A stretch of 64,000 nucleotides of DNA from Bordetella parapertussis (lineage in GTDB: Bacteria > Pseudomonadota > Gammaproteobacteria > Burkholderiales > Burkholderiaceae_A). The notes under the pieces were generated by a model. That model made no database searches and was not told the origin of the DNA. It was given only the letters and a program-made list of their open reading frames with translations. Positions 10,018-20,813 of this stretch are shown piece by piece. The stretch spans positions 1 to 64,000 of the forward strand of contig CAMDMC010000005.1 of assembly GCA_945901825.1 (NCBI GenBank), given 5' to 3'. The position numbers and the translations under genes are program-made. Each line of letters starts with the position of its first letter. Position 1 is the stretch's first letter.

Positions 10018-11007
10018 TTATTCATGAGAGTCCGGCGCGATAAGTCGCACCGGCTGTAAGAGGCCAGCCTTCAAGCTGGCAATTCCAAGAAATTCATCGG
10101 TCTCCGAGTAGACTCGGAAGGAGACCTTCCCAAGATTGTCGTCCTGCTCCGTGACAACTGCGGGACGCCCTGTAGGGCAGGTATCTTGGGCGTTGTTAGA
10201 GCCGATCAACCAAGGCAGCGCCTGACCATGCCTAAACTTTTGAGCCTGTGCCTCGGTAAGCTGCAGCCTTGGCCAGGCCTGCGCCATGTGGTCGGCGGGA
10301 AGCAGATGGCCTGTAAGGGTCTCCGGCAAGGCCTGACTCAGCGTATCGAGCGTTACAGCATTCTGCAGGGTAAGACTTCCAGACCTTGTTCTGCGCAGTC
10401 CAATAAGGTGCGCCCCGCAACCCGCCCGCTCGCCGAGCGTTTCTGCAAGGCTACGAATGTAGGTGCCTTTTGAACAGGCGATTCGCATGCGAACAACCGG
10501 CAACTGGCAGTCGAGAAGCTCGGCCTTATGGATACAAATACGCCTTGGTTTTCGGTCAATCACAATACCCCGGCGGGCATAGTCGTAAAGAGGCTTCCCT
10601 TGGTGCTTAAGCGCCGAGTACATTGGGGGCATCTGGTCTTGTTCGCCCTGCAGGCCCTCCACCAGAGCCTGCAGTTGCACGGGAGAAACCTTGACGGGCT
10701 TTTGTTCAATGGAATCGCCCTCGACATCCCCGGTTGTTGTTGTTACCCCCAGCATAACGGTTGCCTCGTATTCCTTATCGGCATCAAGGCCAAGCTGTGA
10801 AAACTTGGTGGCCTCACCCAAAAGAATAGGAAGAAGACCCGTGGCCATGGGATCAAGGGTTCCACTGTGGCCACCCTTTAACGCCCTAAACAAATACTTC
10901 ACCCGACCCAGGACCTGGTTCGAACTAAGCCCCTTGGGCTTATCAACAAGAACCACACCGTCGACTCGACGGCGCTCGACACGAGTGGATGCTGCACAGG
11001 CCGTCAT
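10018..11007 (-). CDS. truB: tRNA pseudouridine-55 synthase
   Basis: 329-residue TruB, which makes the pseudouridine at position 55 in the T-loop of tRNAs. Diagnostic features are the VLVDKPKGLSSNQVLGRVK opening and the catalytic motif GGHSGTLDPMATG (catalytic Asp, near residues 47-59), then YEATVMLG and the TYIRSLAETLG segment near 190. It lies 12 bases downstream of rbfA, within the nusA-infB-rbfA-truB order conserved across bacteria. Confidence 0.95.
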   Translation of the reverse strand: MTACAASTRVERRRVDGVVLVDKPKGLSSNQVLGRVKYLFRALKGGHSGTLDPMATGLLPILLGEATKFSQLGLDADKEYEATVMLGVTTTTGDVEGDSIEQKPVKVSPVQLQALVEGLQGEQDQMPPMYSALKHQGKPLYDYARRGIVIDRKPRRICIHKAELLDCQLPVVRMRIACSKGTYIRSLAETLGERAGCGAHLIGLRRTRSGSLTLQNAVTLDTLSQALPETLTGHLLPADHMAQAWPRLQLTEAQAQKFRHGQALPWLIGSNNAQDTCPTGRPAVVTEQDDNLGKVSFRVYSETDEFLGIASLKAGLLQPVRLIAPDSHE

Positions 11008-11019
11008 ACCAAAAATACC

Positions 11020-11448
11020 CTAGGCCTTCGTCGCATCGGGAAGTGGCGCAGCAGACTCTTGACCATTGTTTGCAAGGTCGATGAGCCGACTGAGATGGGC
11101 GCCCTGAGCGATGGAGTCGTCGAAAACAAAATGAAGCTCGGGGGCGCTGTAAATACCAAGAAGCTTTCCCAGTCGAGTGCGCAGGAATCCCTTTGCATGG
11201 CTAAGGCCCTTTTCCGTGCGCTCCTTTTGCTCAGCGGAGTCGGGAAGCACTGAGTAATAGACCCAGGCATGCGATAAATCGGAGGAGACCTCAACTTCTG
11301 TAACCGTCACGAACCCCACCCGTGGGTCTTTCAACTCAAGGCGAAGGAGCTGCGCAATGTCTTTTTGAATCTGATCGGCGACGCGAAACCCCCGACCCGA
11401 ACCAGGACTAGAGCGTCCTCGCGATTTCTTGGATTTCGAAGACTTCAA
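11020..11448 (-). CDS. rbfA: 30S ribosome-binding factor A
   Basis: 142-residue RbfA, which binds the 17S/16S rRNA 5' region during late 30S maturation. The KH-like core is visible as [20 protein letters not shown] and the following [18 protein letters not shown]. The best start is a TTG at 11448: an unusually strong purine run (AGGAGGGGG) lies just upstream, and no ATG fits before the conserved part. This start lies inside infB, so the genes overlap by 41 bases, suggesting coupling. The first about 20 residues are a Ser/Lys/Arg/Gly-rich extension. Confidence 0.92.
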   Translation of the reverse strand: MKSSKSKKSRGRSSPGSGRGFRVADQIQKDIAQLLRLELKDPRVGFVTVTEVEVSSDLSHAWVYYSVLPDSAEQKERTEKGLSHAKGFLRTRLGKLLGIYSAPELHFVFDDSIAQGAHLSRLIDLANNGQESAAPLPDATKA

Positions 11449-14227
11449 GCTGATCCCCCTCCTGAATATCGTCGTACCCCTTTAGGGTGAGGCCGCACTC
11501 AAAACCCTCCTTCACTTCCTTGGCGTCGTCTTTAAAGCGCTTGAGAGAATCGAGGTCGCCTGTCCAAATAACGGTGTTGTCGCGCAGCAGCCGAACATGG
11601 GCGCCACGTCTCACAATGCCTTCCAGAACCATGCAGCCAGCAATATTTCCAAGCTTGGAGACCTTAAAGACCTGGCGAATTTCAACCATGCCCAGTGTCT
11701 GCTCACGACGCTCGGGCGCAAGCATGCCCTGCATTGCGTTCCTTACGTCATCGACCGCGTCATAAATAATGTTGTAGTACCGAAGATCGACGCCATTTGA
11801 TTCGGCAAGCTTGCGTGACGAGACATCGGCCCGCACATTGAAACCAATGACGACGGCCTTTGAGGCAATGGCAAGGTTGACGTCGGACTCGGTGATGGCA
11901 CCAACAGCCGCATGAACAACGTTGACGCGCACTTCTTCGGTTGAGAGTTTCTGCATGGCAGACGATAAGGCCTCTTGCGAGCCCTGAACATCGGATTTAA
12001 CAATAAGCGCAAGAATTTTCGCGCCCTCGCCCATGTTCTCAAAAATATTCTCAAGCTTCGCAGCCTGCTGTTTGGCAAGCCGCACATCACGAAACTTGCC
12101 CTGACGGAACAGCGCAATTTCACGGGCCTTGCGTTCATCGCCAAGAACAAGCATTTCATCACCGGCCAAGGGAACATCGGTAAGACCAAGAATTTCGGCT
12201 GGTATGGAAGGGCCGGCCGTGTCAATCTGTCGGCCATTTTCATCGAGCATGGCGCGTACGCGACCAAAGGAGCTTCCCGCAAGCAAGATATCCCCCTTGC
12301 GCAGCGTGCCTGACTGCACAAGCACGGTTGCCACAGGCCCACGCCCCTTGTCGATGCGTGCCTCAATAACAAGGCCCTTGGCCATTGAGGTCTTCGACGC
12401 CTTAAGCTCCAAAACCTCGGCCTGCAGCAGAACATTTTCAAGCAGCTCGTCGATACCCTGGCCCGTTTTTGCCGATACGGCAACAAATGGGGACTCGCCT
12501 CCAAACTCCTCGGGGACTACCTCTTCGGCCACCAGCTCGCTTTTTAGTCGGTCGGTGTTGGCCTCGGGTTTATCGATCTTGTTCATGGCAACGACAATGG
12601 GTACACCGGCAGCCTTCGCATGCGCAATGGCCTCTTTGGTCTGAGGCATGACGCCATCGTCAGCCGCTACAACCAGAATGACGATGTCGGTGGCATTGGC
12701 ACCTCGTGCACGCATCGCCGTAAAGGCCTCGTGACCCGGGGTGTCAAGGAAGGTGATGACCCCGCGCGGTGTCTCGACGTGGTAGGCGCCAATGTGCTGA
12801 GTAATTCCACCGGCTTCGCCATCGGCGACTTTTGCGCGTCGAATACTGTCGAGCAGAGACGTCTTACCGTGATCGACGTGGCCCATGATGGTGACGACTG
12901 GCGGACGTGGAAGTAACTCATCGGCCTGGTGGTCCATTGGGCTGTCGTCAACAAGAAGCGCCTCCGGGTCGTCAAGCTTGGCTGCAAAGGCCTTATGGCC
13001 CATTTCTTCAACAACAATCATGGCGGTCTCTTGGTCGAGAACCTGATTAATTGTCACCATCTGGCCCATGGTCATAAGGGTCTTCACCACCTCGGCCCCT
13101 TTTACCGACATCTTGTGCGCAAGGTCGGCAACTGAGATGGTCTCGGGAATATGCACCTCGCGAATAACGGGCTCGGTCGGTGCAACAAAGCTTGATGCCT
13201 TCTGGCTGTCTGCTGAGTTTCGTTGCCTGGCACGAGGCCCTGAACGCCAGTTTGAAGTGCCGCCAGAGGCATCGCCTCGCGTCTTCAATGCACGACGCTT
13301 TTGCGCATCTTCTTGCCATGTCGAGGCAAGCTGGGCCGACTTCAGGGATTTTTCGGACTTCTTGTCTTTTGGTTTGTCAGAGGACTCTTCTCCAGGCTTT
13401 TTGGGGGCCTTGGAGAGCGTCATGGTCTTGTTCTCGGTCGCGTCCTTTTCTTTTGCGTCTTTGGCAGCGGGCTTTTCTGGCTCCGCCTTCGCGGTGGCCG
13501 CGAGCTTTCCATTGCGGGCTGCTTCCATAAGCTTATTTATGGCAGCCACCTCATCTTCAACAGCCCTGCGTGCCTCGGTTGCCTGCTGGCCTGCGACCTC
13601 GCTTGCCGTGACCTTACGAACCTTTGACTTCTTCGACGCCGCGGCCTCGGCGGCCTCGGCTGATTCGTCTACTGGAGAGGGAGTGGGCCCGGTCGCCTCT
13701 GCCACGGCATCGACCTCTTGCGAGACTGGGGCGCTGGCCTTTTGTTCCAGTGCAGCAAGCCTCGCAGCCCGTTCGGCCTCCTCTTTCGCCTTGGCCAGTT
13801 GCTCCTCTTCCTGCCTTTCGAGCAGGGCGCGTTGACGCAGTGATTCGGCCTCGCGACCTTGAACCTCTTGCTCCGAGAGCACAGGTACGGCATCGCCCGA
13901 AGGCTTATCTGCCGGCTCCTGCTCGTCACGCTTCACGAATACGCGCTTTTTACGCACCTCGACCTGGATGGTTCGCGACTTGCCCGAGGGATCGGCCTGC
14001 CGAATCTCAGAGGTCTGACGCTTGGTAATAGTGATCTTGCGGCGAGGCGCGTCTGCGCTTCCACCATGCGCCTTGCGCAGTGCCTCAAGAAGCTTCTCCT
14101 TATCGGACTCCGAGAGAAGGTCGGCGCCAGAAGACTTATCAACGCCTGCTGTTTTGAGTTGCTCAAGCAGAACGTCTACATCAAGTTTTAATTCAGCAGC
14201 AAATGTTTCTACACGACTAGTGGCCAT
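11408..14227 (-). CDS. infB: Translation initiation factor IF-2
   Basis: 939-residue initiation GTPase that recruits fMet-tRNA to the 30S subunit. It has the N-terminal IF2N domain ([20 protein letters not shown]), a long charged Ala/Glu/Lys linker to about residue 350, a second IF2N, then the G domain ([15 protein letters not shown] near residue 450, [19 protein letters not shown]) and domains II-IV. The frame is open to 14284, but the ATG at 14227 is preceded by GGAGGT and gives the usual short lead to the IF2N domain. It overlaps nusA by 11 bases and rbfA by 41. Confidence 0.95.
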   Translation of the reverse strand: MATSRVETFAAELKLDVDVLLEQLKTAGVDKSSGADLLSESDKEKLLEALRKAHGGSADAPRRKITITKRQTSEIRQADPSGKSRTIQVEVRKKRVFVKRDEQEPADKPSGDAVPVLSEQEVQGREAESLRQRALLERQEEEQLAKAKEEAERAARLAALEQKASAPVSQEVDAVAEATGPTPSPVDESAEAAEAAASKKSKVRKVTASEVAGQQATEARRAVEDEVAAINKLMEAARNGKLAATAKAEPEKPAAKDAKEKDATENKTMTLSKAPKKPGEESSDKPKDKKSEKSLKSAQLASTWQEDAQKRRALKTRGDASGGTSNWRSGPRARQRNSADSQKASSFVAPTEPVIREVHIPETISVADLAHKMSVKGAEVVKTLMTMGQMVTINQVLDQETAMIVVEEMGHKAFAAKLDDPEALLVDDSPMDHQADELLPRPPVVTIMGHVDHGKTSLLDSIRRAKVADGEAGGITQHIGAYHVETPRGVITFLDTPGHEAFTAMRARGANATDIVILVVAADDGVMPQTKEAIAHAKAAGVPIVVAMNKIDKPEANTDRLKSELVAEEVVPEEFGGESPFVAVSAKTGQGIDELLENVLLQAEVLELKASKTSMAKGLVIEARIDKGRGPVATVLVQSGTLRKGDILLAGSSFGRVRAMLDENGRQIDTAGPSIPAEILGLTDVPLAGDEMLVLGDERKAREIALFRQGKFRDVRLAKQQAAKLENIFENMGEGAKILALIVKSDVQGSQEALSSAMQKLSTEEVRVNVVHAAVGAITESDVNLAIASKAVVIGFNVRADVSSRKLAESNGVDLRYYNIIYDAVDDVRNAMQGMLAPERREQTLGMVEIRQVFKVSKLGNIAGCMVLEGIVRRGAHVRLLRDNTVIWTGDLDSLKRFKDDAKEVKEGFECGLTLKGYDDIQEGDQLEVFEIQEIARTL

Positions 14228-15737
14228 GGACGGGGGTACCTCCTTCAGCAGATGAATCAGCTGGCTCATCAAACCAGTGTTCACGTGCTTTCATAATGAG
14301 CGCGGCAGACTCTTCATCGGATAGGCCGGAAATTTCGGAGAGCTCATCGGTTGCAAGCTCTGCGAGTTCATCACGACTGAAGATCTTCGCATCGGCAAGA
14401 CGACTGGCAAGGTCGTGGGTCATGCCCTCAAGGTCAAGAAGGTCCGTTGATGTCGTACCGAGCTTCTCCTCTTTAACGATCTCTTCTGTAAGCAGTGCAT
14501 TTCGGGCGCGTGTGCGCAACTCGTTGACTGTGGTCTCATCGAAGTCTTCAATTTCAAGCATCTCGGAGATAGGTACATAGGCCACCTCTTCAAGGCTTGC
14601 GAAGCCCTCTGCCACTAAAACCTCGGCCACCTCCTGATCGACATCGAGCTTTTCCATAAACGAGGCCAAGAGGGTCTGACGCTCTTTCTCGGTTCGCTCA
14701 GCCGATTCGTCAGAAGTCATGATGTTGATCTGCCAGCCCGTTAGCTCGGATGCGAGGCGCACGTTCTGTCCGCCGCGGCCAATTGCCACAGCGAGCTCGG
14801 CCTCGTCCACGACAACATCCATGGCGTGACGCTCTTCGTCCACCACGATTGAACTTACATTGGCAGGCGCTAAGGCTCCAATAACAAACTGGGCCGGGTC
14901 GTCGGACCAGAGAACGATGTCGACCCGCTCACCCGCGAGCTCATGGGTAACTGCCTGCACGCGACTTCCTCGAACTCCAACGCAGGTGCCGATGGGATCG
15001 ATACGCCGGTCACTGGTGAAGACACCAATTTTTGCCCGAATGCCCGGGTCTCGGGCGGCAGACTTAATCTGCATAAGACCCTGCTCAATTTCAGGAACCT
15101 CAAGCTCAAAGAGTTTCATGATGAACTCGGGGGCTGTGCGGGAGAGGATGATTTGAGGCCCACGAACCGTTCGATCAATTCGTAGCATGTAGGCGCGTAC
15201 ACGATCGCCCGGACGAAGATTTTCTTTGGGAATCATTTGATCGCGGGGCAGCCGCGCTTCTATTTTTCCGGCTTCAACAATGGCATCACCGCGCTCTAGT
15301 CGCTTGATGGTGCCGTTAATAACAACCTCGCCGCGCTCAAGAAAGTCTTTAAGAATTTGATCGCGCTCGGCCTCACGGATTTTCTGCAAGATAACCTGCT
15401 TGGCGGCCTGCGCGCCAATACGACCAAAGGGAACAGCCTCCATCTCGACCTCGATGTAATCACCGACCTCGATGTCTTCGATTTCTTTGCGGGCCTCGGT
15501 AAGGATGGTTTGAATGTCGTGATCTTCGAGCTCACCATCGGGCACAACCAGCCAGCGCCGGAAGGCATCGTAGTCTCCCGACTCGCGATCAATTGCTACG
15601 CGGACATCGACCTCATCAGTAAACTGTTTCTTAGTGGCCGAGGCAAGCGCAGACTCGAGCGCCAGAAAAACAAGCTCGCGCTCGACGTTCTTCTCGCGAG
15701 CAAGTGCATCGGCCAACATTAGGATCTCGCGGCTCAT
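14217..15737 (-). CDS. nusA: Transcription termination/antitermination factor NusA
   Basis: 506-residue NusA. The N-terminal RNA-polymerase-binding domain starts [20 protein letters not shown]1 and KH domains follow ([24 protein letters not shown] in part; then [19 protein letters not shown] in part). C-terminal acidic repeats rich in Glu/Asp (about 360-500) match the AR1/AR2 repeats of the proteobacterial protein. The ATGA overlap with rimP and 11-base overlap with infB indicate a tight operon. A terminator-like hairpin in the operon leader (separate entry) is relevant because NusA itself modulates hairpin termination. Confidence 0.96.
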   Translation of the reverse strand: MSREILMLADALAREKNVERELVFLALESALASATKKQFTDEVDVRVAIDRESGDYDAFRRWLVVPDGELEDHDIQTILTEARKEIEDIEVGDYIEVEMEAVPFGRIGAQAAKQVILQKIREAERDQILKDFLERGEVVINGTIKRLERGDAIVEAGKIEARLPRDQMIPKENLRPGDRVRAYMLRIDRTVRGPQIILSRTAPEFIMKLFELEVPEIEQGLMQIKSAARDPGIRAKIGVFTSDRRIDPIGTCVGVRGSRVQAVTHELAGERVDIVLWSDDPAQFVIGALAPANVSSIVVDEERHAMDVVVDEAELAVAIGRGGQNVRLASELTGWQINIMTSDESAERTEKERQTLLASFMEKLDVDQEVAEVLVAEGFASLEEVAYVPISEMLEIEDFDETTVNELRTRARNALLTEEIVKEEKLGTTSTDLLDLEGMTHDLASRLADAKIFSRDELAELATDELSEISGLSDEESAALIMKAREHWFDEPADSSAEGGTPVHGH

Positions 15738-16273
15738 GGCCTTCTCTCCTTAAAAGGTAATTGCGGCACAAGCCGTGCCAGATCAATATCGGAGACGAGA
15801 AAGTCAAGCTGCTGCTCGCTGCCGTCATCCGCCTGAAAAATTAAAAAAAAGCGCTCATCTTGATGGGAGGCCATACTGGCATTACTGGCTGTTGGAACAA
15901 AATCCTCAGCAGGGGCAAGCTGGCCCTGAAAATTCTTTCGGCCAGATACGCCCTGGCGAAGCTTTAACTTGACTTCGCAGCCAAGAAACTGCCGAAAATG
16001 CTTAGCCTTAGTGAGCCTGCGATCCATCCCGGGGGAGGAGACTTCGAGACGTTGAAAATCAATCCCCATTACGGGTAGCCCGTGAATCAGGTGGTTCGAG
16101 ACGCGCTCGCAGTCTTGTACGTTAATAAGCCGATCGGCCTCGGGCATATCGATGTAGACCCGCAGCAACCCACCCGACGAGTGTTCAATATCAATGACCT
16201 CGTAGCCGAGGTCTGCCGCCAGGGACTCAATGGCCTGGAGGTCGGACGAGACGGCGGTTGAGGACTGATTCAT
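15734..16273 (-). CDS. rimP: Ribosome maturation factor RimP
   Basis: 179-residue RimP (YhbC/P15a), needed for 30S assembly. Recognised by [16 protein letters not shown], then [16 protein letters not shown] and the [16 protein letters not shown] motif near residue 90. The reading frame runs back to 16354, but that would include a terminator hairpin and poly-U tract; the ATG at 16273, five bases after AAAGGG, is the sensible start. The stop overlaps nusA as ATGA. First gene of rimP-nusA-infB-rbfA-truB-typA. Confidence 0.92.
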   Translation of the reverse strand: MNQSSTAVSSDLQAIESLAADLGYEVIDIEHSSGGLLRVYIDMPEADRLINVQDCERVSNHLIHGLPVMGIDFQRLEVSSPGMDRRLTKAKHFRQFLGCEVKLKLRQGVSGRKNFQGQLAPAEDFVPTASNASMASHQDERFFLIFQADDGSEQQLDFLVSDIDLARLVPQLPFKERRP

Positions 16274-16307
16274 GAAACCCTTTATGCAATCGGTAAGCCT
16301 GAAAATC

Positions 16308-16337
16308 AAAAAAAAATGGGCTCTGTGGAGCCCATTT
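16308..16337 (-). terminator. Rho-independent terminator / possible attenuator ahead of rimP
   Basis: A perfect 8-bp stem, ATGGGCTC/GAGCCCAT with loop TGTG (16316-16335), is extended by A-T pairs and followed, on the leftward strand, by nine Ts at 16316-16308. It lies 86 bases after the rluB stop and about 35 bases before the rimP start. It could simply end rluB transcription. However, the best promoter I can find for rimP (16355-16383) is upstream of it, so rimP-nusA transcripts may have to read through it. Confidence 0.8.
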
Positions 16338-16354
16338 CTTCTCGAAACACCCAA

Positions 16355-16383
16355 AGTCTACTTAATTTGGGCGAGATTGGCAA
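16355..16383 (-). promoter_or_regulatory. Candidate sigma-70 promoter for rimP-nusA-infB
   Basis: On the leftward strand, TTGCCA (16383-16378; five of six matches to TTGACA) is followed after exactly 17 bases by TAGACT (16360-16355; four of six matches to TATAAT). Transcription would begin near 16348, about a dozen bases before the hairpin at 16316-16335. Inferred from consensus matching only. Confidence 0.45.
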
Positions 16384-16422
16384 TCATCAGGCTGTTAAAA
16401 ATCAGTATGTGAAACGCCAAGA

Positions 16423-17826
16423 TTAGCCCGATGGGCCCTTACGCCTCGCCCCAAGGCGAGAATGGTTCTTCTTCGGACCGCCTCGTCCCGCACCGGCCGG
16501 TGGGCCGTTTCGCTGAGGTGCCGAGAGCGTGGACGTTGGTTTGGTTGAGCCCCAGGTGGTCTGAAGGGGGTTCGGGCGTTTGGCACCCTGCTTGTGCTTA
16601 ACGGGTCCGGCAAGTTGCGACAAATGGGCATTGGGGCCGGAGGGCTGCCAGTCGTCGTCAGGATGGTGCTGGGGGGGTTCGTCCATCTCAAGAGGATGGT
16701 CACCGGGCTTGGAGCGACGATCTTCAGCACCACGGGGCTCTGGCCGCGGGGGCTTGATGCTGCGATTGCCCTGTGAGTTTGCAACAGGACCGGGCCGGGC
16801 GCGACCTGCCCGTCGCCCAGCAGACCCCGATGAGACCGGGAGTTTAAGTCCAACCGAGGCCATCAGTGCTTTCACAAGCTCGTCTGTAAGTTCTGCCGAC
16901 TGCCCGCGCCGAAGTGTTGATGGCAGTGCAATACTGCCGTAGCGAACCCGCAATAGACGGCTCACTGTAAGTCCTACCGCCTCAAACATGCGACGCACCT
17001 CGCGGTTACGTCCCTCTCGAATCACCACACGGTACCAACGGTTAGCCCCTTCGCCGCCAGCAGGCTCAAGCTTGTCAAACATTGCAGATGGCCCGTCTCC
17101 GAGGTCCACGCCTTGAAGCAGTCGCTGCTCGGCCTCCGGCAATAACTCCCCAAGTACGCGAACGGCATATTCTCGCTCCACCTCTGAGCGTGGGTGCATT
17201 AGCCGATTCGCAAGCTCGCCCGAGGTTGTAAAAAGAAGCAGGCCCTCTGTGGGGACATCAAGCCTTCCGACTGTTATCCAACGGCCAACCTTTGCGGGCG
17301 GCAAGCGTTTAAAGACCGTGACCCGTTGCTGCGGATCCGAGCGGGTGACAATTTCACCGGCAGGCTTGTGATAGGCCAGTACGCGCACCGGGGGTGGCGT
17401 CACCCGAATACGAATGGGCTTACCGTTTACCTTGACCTGATCGCGGTGCGAAATGCGTTGACCAATATGCGCGGGCGTTCCGTTGACCGAGACCCTGCCG
17501 GCAAGAATGAGCTCTTCCATTTCCCTTCGGGAGCCGACCCCCGCATCGGCCAATACCTTGTGAAGCTTGGGTGGGTCGTAATCAAGGCTAGAAGGCTTGG
17601 CAAGAAAACTTGCCTCGGCCGCCTCGGGGAGTTCTTTAACAAAGCTCGGTAGCTCCGCATCGGCCACCGGGTCACCTGCAAGAAGCTGCTCAACCTCATC
17701 GGGCAACCCGTCATCCAAGTAATCGGCTGCGGTCTCATCGTCCTGAGAGGACTGAGCATTATCCTGCTGGGCATCCGACCAGTCGTTGGGCTCAAATTGG
17801 GGGTCATGCAGTTCGTTGTTCGACAT
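16423..17826 (-). CDS. rluB: 23S rRNA pseudouridine synthase RluB-like, with long tails
   Basis: 467-residue RsuA/RluB-family pseudouridine synthase. An S4 RNA-binding domain at about residues 86-140 ([20 protein letters not shown] in part) is followed by the synthase domain with catalytic Asp in [14 protein letters not shown] (Asp190) and [15 protein letters not shown] near 271-285. The first 80 residues are acidic and low in complexity; residues 331-467 form a Gly/Pro/Arg/Lys-rich disordered tail. Tails of this sort are common in betaproteobacterial RluB. It lies between scpB and the rimP leader on the same strand. RluB (U2605) is likelier than RluE/RluF, but specificity is inferred. Confidence 0.88.
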   Translation of the reverse strand: MSNNELHDPQFEPNDWSDAQQDNAQSSQDDETAADYLDDGLPDEVEQLLAGDPVADAELPSFVKELPEAAEASFLAKPSSLDYDPPKLHKVLADAGVGSRREMEELILAGRVSVNGTPAHIGQRISHRDQVKVNGKPIRIRVTPPPVRVLAYHKPAGEIVTRSDPQQRVTVFKRLPPAKVGRWITVGRLDVPTEGLLLFTTSGELANRLMHPRSEVEREYAVRVLGELLPEAEQRLLQGVDLGDGPSAMFDKLEPAGGEGANRWYRVVIREGRNREVRRMFEAVGLTVSRLLRVRYGSIALPSTLRRGQSAELTDELVKALMASVGLKLPVSSGSAGRRAGRARPGPVANSQGNRSIKPPRPEPRGAEDRRSKPGDHPLEMDEPPQHHPDDDWQPSGPNAHLSQLAGPVKHKQGAKRPNPLQTTWGSTKPTSTLSAPQRNGPPAGAGRGGPKKNHSRLGARRKGPSG

Positions 17827-17876
17827 AAGGCTTTTGGCTTCCTAAGGGCGTACTAGTTACTAAGTACTGCGTGGTG

Positions 17877-18440
17877 CTAACTGGGCTCTTGCGAAGCCTG
17901 CAGAAGCATCTGACTTGCGGCCTCGGACCAGCCCTCTTCGAGGGCTGGAAGCTCCTCAAGTGAACGCAGACCGAGGTCATCCAGAAACTGACGGGTGGTG
18001 CCGTAGAGCGATGGCCGGCCAGGTGCGTCGCGCTGACCAATTACCTCGACCCAGCCCCGGTCCTCAAGCGACTTCATGGCGGTGGAAGCAACCACAACGC
18101 CGCGAATGTCCTCGATATCGCTTCGGGTTACGGGCTGACGGTAGGCGATGATTGCAAGTGTCTCTAAAGCGGCGCGTGAATATTTCGGGGGCTTTTCATT
18201 GCGCAGCCTGTCGAAATAAACGGTCATCTCGGGCCGGGTTTGAAACCGCCATCCCGAGGCCAGGGGCACGAGTTCCAAAGAACGTGCCGACCAATCACGA
18301 CGAAGGTCGTCAAGCAAAAGCCTTAAGGTCTCCTCATCGATCTCCTCTTCAAAGAGACGTGACAAAGACGCAATAGGTAGAGGATCGTGGCTCGTTAGCA
18401 GGGCTGCTTCGAGCACGCGCTTAGCCTGCTCAGTATTCAT
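17877..18440 (-). CDS. scpB: Segregation and condensation protein B
   Basis: 187-residue ScpB, the winged-helix partner of ScpA in the SMC condensin complex. Typical motifs: [20 protein letters not shown] at the N-terminus, the family signature [23 protein letters not shown] (in part, near residues 91-113), and [25 protein letters not shown] (in part). scpA is not in this window; upstream on the same strand is tRNA-Ser and downstream is rluB, a common scpB-rluB pairing. Confidence 0.94.
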   Translation of the reverse strand: MNTEQAKRVLEAALLTSHDPLPIASLSRLFEEEIDEETLRLLLDDLRRDWSARSLELVPLASGWRFQTRPEMTVYFDRLRNEKPPKYSRAALETLAIIAYRQPVTRSDIEDIRGVVVASTAMKSLEDRGWVEVIGQRDAPGRPSLYGTTRQFLDDLGLRSLEELPALEEGWSEAASQMLLQASQEPS

Positions 18441-18455
18441 GTCTTAACTTAAGAA

Positions 18456-18546
18456 TGGCGGAGAGAGGGGGATTCGAACCCCCGATAGGCGATTAACCTA
18501 TACACGCTTTCCAGGCGTGCGACTTAAACCACTCATCCATCTCTCC
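18456..18546 (-). tRNA. tRNA-Ser (GGA anticodon)
   Basis: Leftward 91-base tRNA with encoded CCA (18458-18456). The acceptor stem GGAGAGA pairs with TCTCTCC, followed by discriminator G. The anticodon arm is CACGC-CTGGAAA-GCGTG, so the anticodon is GGA, reading UCC/UCU serine codons. The long variable arm (TAGGTTAATCGCCTA region) and the GGTTCGAATCC T-loop are as expected for class II tRNA-Ser. It lies 15 bases upstream of scpB. Confidence 0.96.
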
Positions 18547-18738
18547 GCAGTCCATCGGGACCCCCGCCTTCGCAAAGGCTTCGCGAGGAACAGACTTCGT
18601 GCGGAGCGAGGGAAAACGGCAGTGTAACTCAGACCTGCGCCGCTCGCCAGTCGGGCCCTACGAGCCACAGACAGTGCGAGCCGATGATCAGCACGGTCTT
18701 TTTCGAAAAGCTCGGAAAAGGCCTGACCACCCGCCCCC

Positions 18739-20727
18739 CTAGATAGGCTGCTTGAGCTGCTCAAGAATGGCCGGGTTTTCAAGCGTTGATACGTCTTGTG
18801 TAATTTCCTCTCCTTTGGCCAGCGTGCGTAGCAGTCGGCGCATAATTTTCCCCGAGCGAGTCTTAGGCAAGTTATCGCCAAAGCGAATCTCTTTCGGCTT
18901 GGCAATCGGGCCAATTTCTTTGCCCACCCAGTTGCGAAGTTCGGTTGCTAGGGCCTTTGCCGCATCGCCCGTGGGCCGCGACTGCTTTAGAACCACGAAG
19001 ACCACAATGGCCTCACCCGTTGTCTCATCCGGTCGCCCCACCGCTGCAGCTTCGGCCACCAAGGGGTTCGCAACCAAGGCTGACTCAATCTCCATGGTGC
19101 CCATACGGTGCCCGGAGACATTCAGGACATCGTCGATTCGGCCCATGATCGTGAAGTAACCCGTGTCCTTGTCGCGAATGGAGCCATCGCCCGCGAGGTA
19201 GAGACGGCCGCCAAGTTCGTCGGGGTAGTAGGCCTTCTTAAAGCGGTCCGGGTCTCCCCAGATGGTGCGAATCATGGAGGGCCATGGCTTTTTTATAACC
19301 AAGATGCCACCCTGACCATTAGGAAGGTCGTTACCCGTTTCATCCACGATGGCGGCGTGAACGCCCGGAAATGGCAAGGTGCAAGAACCGGGAACAAGTG
19401 GCGTGGCGCCAGGCATTGGCGTAATAACATGACCGCCCGTCTCCGTCTGCCAGAAGGTGTCCACAATGGGACAGCGACCGCCCCCAATGTTGTTGTGGTA
19501 CCAGACCCAGGCTTCTGGATTAATGGGCTCGCCCACAGAGCCCAAGAGCCGAAGTGAATCGAGTTTGTATTTTGTTGGATGGCACTCAGGGCTCGCCTCA
19601 CCTGCTTTAATAAGTGAACGAATGGCGGTTGGCGCGGTATAGAAGATAGAGACCTTATGGTCTTGAATCATCCTCCAGAACCGCCCGGCATCGGGGTAGG
19701 TTGGAACACCTTCGAAGACGACCTGGGTGGCGCCCGTGGCCAGGGGGCCATAGGCAATGTAGGTGTGGCCTGTCACCCAGCCGATGTCGGCCGTGCACCA
19801 GAAAATGTCTTCAGCACGAATATCAAACGTGAACTGCATGGTGAGAATGGCGTGCAGCAGATAGCCCGCCGTGGAGTGCTGAACGCCCTTTGGCTTGCCG
19901 GTTGAACCCGATGTGTAAAGAATGAACAAGGGATGCTCAGACTCAACCCACTCCGGCTCGCACGAGGTCGCCTGCCCCTTCACAAGATCGGCCATGGTTA
20001 TGTCACGACCTGCCGTCATGGGCACTGAGCCGCCGGTGCGCTGATAGACAATCACATGGCGCACGGCCTCGCAGCCACCCATACCGAAGGCCTCGTCCAC
20101 CGCGGGCTTCAGAGCAATAGCCTTACCCCCACGGCACTGCTCATCGGCTGTAATAATTAAACTTGCACCTGCATCGACAACGCGCTCCTGAAGACTCTTT
20201 GCCGAGAAACCACCAAAAACCACCGAATGAATGACGCCAAGACGGGCGCAGGCCTGCATGGCGGCGATGCCCTCAACCGACATCGGCATGTAGATAAGCG
20301 CCCTGTCGCCCTTTTTGTAGCCCAAGGACTTAATACCGTTAGCCAGCTGACAGACCTGGTCGTGCAGAGCCTGGTAGCTCACATGCGTGACCTTGCCGTC
20401 GTCGGCCTCGAAAATTACCGCTGTTTTACTCGCGTTACCGTTTTGCAGGTTCCGATCGAGGCAGTTGTACGAGGCATTGAGCAGCCCGTCATCAAACCAT
20501 TTGTAGAACGGCGCCTGCGACTCATCAAGCGCCCGAGTGAAGGGCTTGTGCCAGAGCAGCTCTGACTGAGCAAACCTGGCCCAGTAGCCTGCGTAGTCTT
20601 TATCGGCCTCGGCGCAGAGATTGTTGTAGGCCTGCATACTTGGGATTCGAGCTTTAGCCGCGAAATTGGCGGGGGGGTTAAAAATGCGGTCCTCGTGCAT
20701 GACGGACTCAATTTGGCTTGATGACAT
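18739..20727 (-). CDS. acs: Acetyl-CoA synthetase
   Basis: 662-residue AMP-forming acetate--CoA ligase. Motifs: the adenylation P-loop [15 protein letters not shown] near residue 270, WQTETGGH near 420, and the C-terminal [11 protein letters not shown] with the catalytic lysine that is normally regulated by acetylation. Length and N-terminus ([17 protein letters not shown]) match Acs. The start has AGGAGGAG eight bases upstream. It is divergent from fumarase with an 86-base spacer. Together with fumarase and bdhA it points to acetate and hydroxybutyrate use through the TCA cycle. The 190 bases between its stop and tRNA-Ser hold nothing I can identify. Confidence 0.96.
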   Translation of the reverse strand: MSSSQIESVMHEDRIFNPPANFAAKARIPSMQAYNNLCAEADKDYAGYWARFAQSELLWHKPFTRALDESQAPFYKWFDDGLLNASYNCLDRNLQNGNASKTAVIFEADDGKVTHVSYQALHDQVCQLANGIKSLGYKKGDRALIYMPMSVEGIAAMQACARLGVIHSVVFGGFSAKSLQERVVDAGASLIITADEQCRGGKAIALKPAVDEAFGMGGCEAVRHVIVYQRTGGSVPMTAGRDITMADLVKGQATSCEPEWVESEHPLFILYTSGSTGKPKGVQHSTAGYLLHAILTMQFTFDIRAEDIFWCTADIGWVTGHTYIAYGPLATGATQVVFEGVPTYPDAGRFWRMIQDHKVSIFYTAPTAIRSLIKAGEASPECHPTKYKLDSLRLLGSVGEPINPEAWVWYHNNIGGGRCPIVDTFWQTETGGHVITPMPGATPLVPGSCTLPFPGVHAAIVDETGNDLPNGQGGILVIKKPWPSMIRTIWGDPDRFKKAYYPDELGGRLYLAGDGSIRDKDTGYFTIMGRIDDVLNVSGHRMGTMEIESALVANPLVAEAAAVGRPDETTGEAIVVFVVLKQSRPTGDAAKALATELRNWVGKEIGPIAKPKEIRFGDNLPKTRSGKIMRRLLRTLAKGEEITQDVSTLENPAILEQLKQPI

Positions 20728-20813
20728 CCAGAGCTCCTCCTAAGTCGAGATAAATAATAGTTTTGATAACGTAGTGAGATTAATTTACGCCATTTTGAGG
20801 AGTGCGTCACACC

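Noticed and set aside
13068..13835. 255-codon rightward open frame antisense to infB
   Set aside because: Ser/Ala/Arg-rich low-complexity translation produced by the charged linker of IF-2 read backwards; no independent evidence.
18498..18914. 138-codon leftward frame overlapping tRNA-Ser and the end of acs
   Set aside because: It runs through the tRNA gene and is out of frame with acs; composition is Arg/Leu/Ser-rich noise.
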